A DNA stretch of 60,137 bases from Clostridia bacterium (GTDB lineage Bacteria; Bacillota; Clostridia; Christensenellales; Aristaeellaceae): contig JAFXQO010000038.1 of the NCBI GenBank assembly GCA_017527065.1, positions 1-60,137 on the forward strand. Reading direction: 5' to 3'. The position numbers and the translations under genes were made by a program. Under the pieces are notes generated by a model. The model ran no database searches and had not been told where the DNA came from. It saw nothing but the letters and a program-made list of their open reading frames with translations. Below, in pieces: positions 58,786 through 60,137 of the stretch (the stretch's first letter is position 1; each line of letters begins with the position of its first letter).

Positions 58786-60137
58786 TTACTGCTGCGCGTT
58801 GATCTTCTCCTGCAGCTCGGAGAGGTTTGTCTGGGCGGCTTCGGCAATAGCGGACTGATGGCCTTCATCGACCTTGCTCGTGCCGTGCGTCATGCTGCCG
58901 GTGAAGTGGATGCAGGTGTGGCCGTCCATGTTGTTGTCCGTGATGCTGGACTCGCCGTGGGGCATGCCGTTGATGGAGGCCGCCGAGGATACGCCGTTGG
59001 AGAATGTCACGATCACGGCTCGGCGATCCCATGCCCACTTCTGGTTGTAGATGCGGTACATCTGCCAGGTGTCGTAGGCCGTCAGCGGTTCGACGTCGGC
59101 GTGGTTGTAGCCGCCCCTGCGCTTGACCTTGTAGGTGATGCCGGTCTTCACGTCCGTGACGGTCGCCGTCGCGCCGTCCTTGAAGATGCCGGTCTTGCGG
59201 TTGAAGTAGGTCTCGTTGCTCCAGGAGAGTGACTGGACGCCGGAAACCGTGGGCTTGTCGCTCGTGCCGCTCGTTTCAGTGGGCACGATGTCCGGCTTGG
59301 CCTGCTGGCTGCCCGCCGCATTGAGCACGGTCTGGGTGTAGATCTTGGTGAGCGTGTTCTTGCCGGCGATGCCGTCGGGATCGAGGCTGTTGGAGTTCTG
59401 GAACCACTTGACCGCGTTGACGACGGCGTCGGAATAGTAACTCACAGGCGAGCCGCTCAGGTAGCCCAGCTCGATCAGGCGGGTGGTCAGCAGCGTCACC
59501 TGGGTGCCGGAGCTGCCCTTGTTCAGCGTCGCGGAGAGGTTGGCCTTGCTGTAATCATTGGTCGAAGTGCCGCTGTTCGAGGAGGATCCGCTGTTGTTCT
59601 GCCGGATGGCCAGCAGCTCTTCCTTGGTGCCGCTGGTGAACAGCAGCTCCTGCTGCTCGCCGGTCAGGACGTTGCCGTTGACGGCGAAGCCAAAGTAGGT
59701 CTGGAACGCCTTGACGCCCTCCGCCGTGTTGTCGTCGTAGTTGGCCGTAATGCCGCTGGACATGAAGCCGAGCTCCACGAGCCGCCGCTGGGCGTTCAGC
59801 ACGCTCTGATACATCGTCATGCCGTAGGTGAGGGTGGCGTATTTATCGGAGACGCCGTTTGACGCGCCGGCCTTGGGCGCGCTGTCGGAGAAGAGCGTCT
59901 GCAGCATGGACACGCTGGCGGTCTTGCCGTCCACGGTGTTGCCGCAGGCCTTCTCAAAGGCCGCCACGGCGGTCTTTGTCGCGTTGTAGTAGTTCCCGGT
60001 GGCGTCGCCGGAGAAGTAGCCCAGCTCCTTGAGCCGGTTCTGCATGCTCCTGATGAGGCTGTTGTTCTCCATGCCGTAGGTCAGCGTCTGGTAGGAGACG
60101 GGCGTAGGCGCGGGGGTCGGGGTGGGCGTGACGCCGG
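58786..60137 (-). CDS. Peptidoglycan-binding repeat surface protein, 5' truncated by the window
   Basis: The reading frame stays open to the window edge (450 codons seen). The visible part begins with a Thr-Pro linker (TPTPTPAPTP) and then three PG_binding_1-like repeats: TLTYGMENNSLIRSMQNRLK, TLTYGMTMYQSVLNAQRRLV and a third with TLLTTRLIELGYLSG. A Ser/Asn-rich linker separates repeats two and three. The last 170 residues form a C-terminal domain (GGYNHADVEPLTAYDTWQMY, then NMDGHTCIHFTGSMTHG) found in clostridial spore or wall proteins, function unknown to me. The true start lies upstream of 60137; internal ATG 60072 is inside the first repeat. Confidence 0.85.
   Translation of the reverse strand, partial: GVTPTPTPAPTPVSYQTLTYGMENNSLIRSMQNRLKELGYFSGDATGNYYNATKTAVAAFEKACGNTVDGKTASVSMLQTLFSDSAPKAGASNGVSDKYATLTYGMTMYQSVLNAQRRLVELGFMSSGITANYDDNTAEGVKAFQTYFGFAVNGNVLTGEQQELLFTSGTKEELLAIRQNNSGSSSNSGTSTNDYSKANLSATLNKGSSGTQVTLLTTRLIELGYLSGSPVSYYSDAVVNAVKWFQNSNSLDPDGIAGKNTLTKIYTQTVLNAAGSQQAKPDIVPTETSGTSDKPTVSGVQSLSWSNETYFNRKTGIFKDGATATVTDVKTGITYKVKRRGGYNHADVEPLTAYDTWQMYRIYNQKWAWDRRAVIVTFSNGVSSAASINGMPHGESSITDNNMDGHTCIHFTGSMTHGTSKVDEGHQSAIAEAAQTNLSELQEKINAQQ

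Noticed and set aside
1-60137. tRNA or rRNA genes, CRISPR arrays, prophage
   Set aside because: I saw no cloverleaf-like or rRNA sequence, no regularly spaced short repeats, and no phage structural or integrase genes in any frame.

Overview
This window reads as one contiguous chromosomal segment of a high-GC, anaerobic, Gram-positive member of the Clostridia. The evidence is a T-box leader on ileS, the sporulation sigma factor gene sigH in its conserved neighbourhood (mrnC-thyX-rlmB-rae1-sigH), rubrerythrin, AGGAGG-type ribosome binding sites, TTGACA/TATAAT promoters, PrsA-like and peptidoglycan-binding exported proteins, and no respiratory genes. A Christensenellales-like gut lineage would fit, but that is inference. 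The extreme GC content creates very long spurious ORFs on opposite strands, which I left out.

Layout. 1-5.4 kb: mgtE with a long, possibly riboswitch leader, a flavin-type oxidase, dapA and a GH106-like glycosidase. 5.4-10.4 kb (minus): rhaB followed by the conserved RNA-processing/sigma block mrnC, thyX, rlmB, rae1, sigH. 10.7-15.2 kb (plus): GDSL esterase, an exported caspase-like protein with leucine-rich and EF-hand-like segments, an acyltransferase and a DUF308 protein. 15.2-18.9 kb (minus): a three-gene ABC exporter and an aminoglycoside nucleotidyltransferase-like gene, with a promoter for a short untranslated RNA between them. 19-21 kb: a DUF2975/XRE regulatory pair and a frameshifted membrane protein gene. 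20.9-25.4 kb: T-box-ileS and convergent cysK. 25.5-30 kb: a ParB-like/BMP fusion, phosphoesterase, DegV and a phosphodiesterase.

30-39.4 kb is the most distinctive region. A sulfotransferase gene is divergent from an operon making the sulfate donor PAPS: a CysC-CysQ fusion, CysD, and a CysN carrying a degenerate C-terminal APS-kinase domain. Nearby are a SemiSWEET, a methyltransferase, a TauE/SafE exporter, a Cys-type sulfatase and an oxidoreductase. No PAPS reductase or sulfite reductase is seen, so the PAPS appears to serve sulfation. Sulfate attachment and removal are thus encoded side by side.

39.4-54 kb: rubrerythrin, MFS, VOC, a sugar isomerase, an ABC exporter, a DppA-type D-aminopeptidase, then two nested non-coding miniature transposable elements with intact terminal repeats and 10-bp target duplications. 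These are followed by a sugar-acid/galactoside catabolic operon (lactonase, UxaA, ferredoxin-type aldo-keto reductase, GH36) and an ABC exporter preceded by a leader-peptide/attenuator. 54-60 kb (minus): foldase-pyrE-pyrB-pyrI, nagA and the 3' part of a peptidoglycan-binding surface protein that runs off the window.
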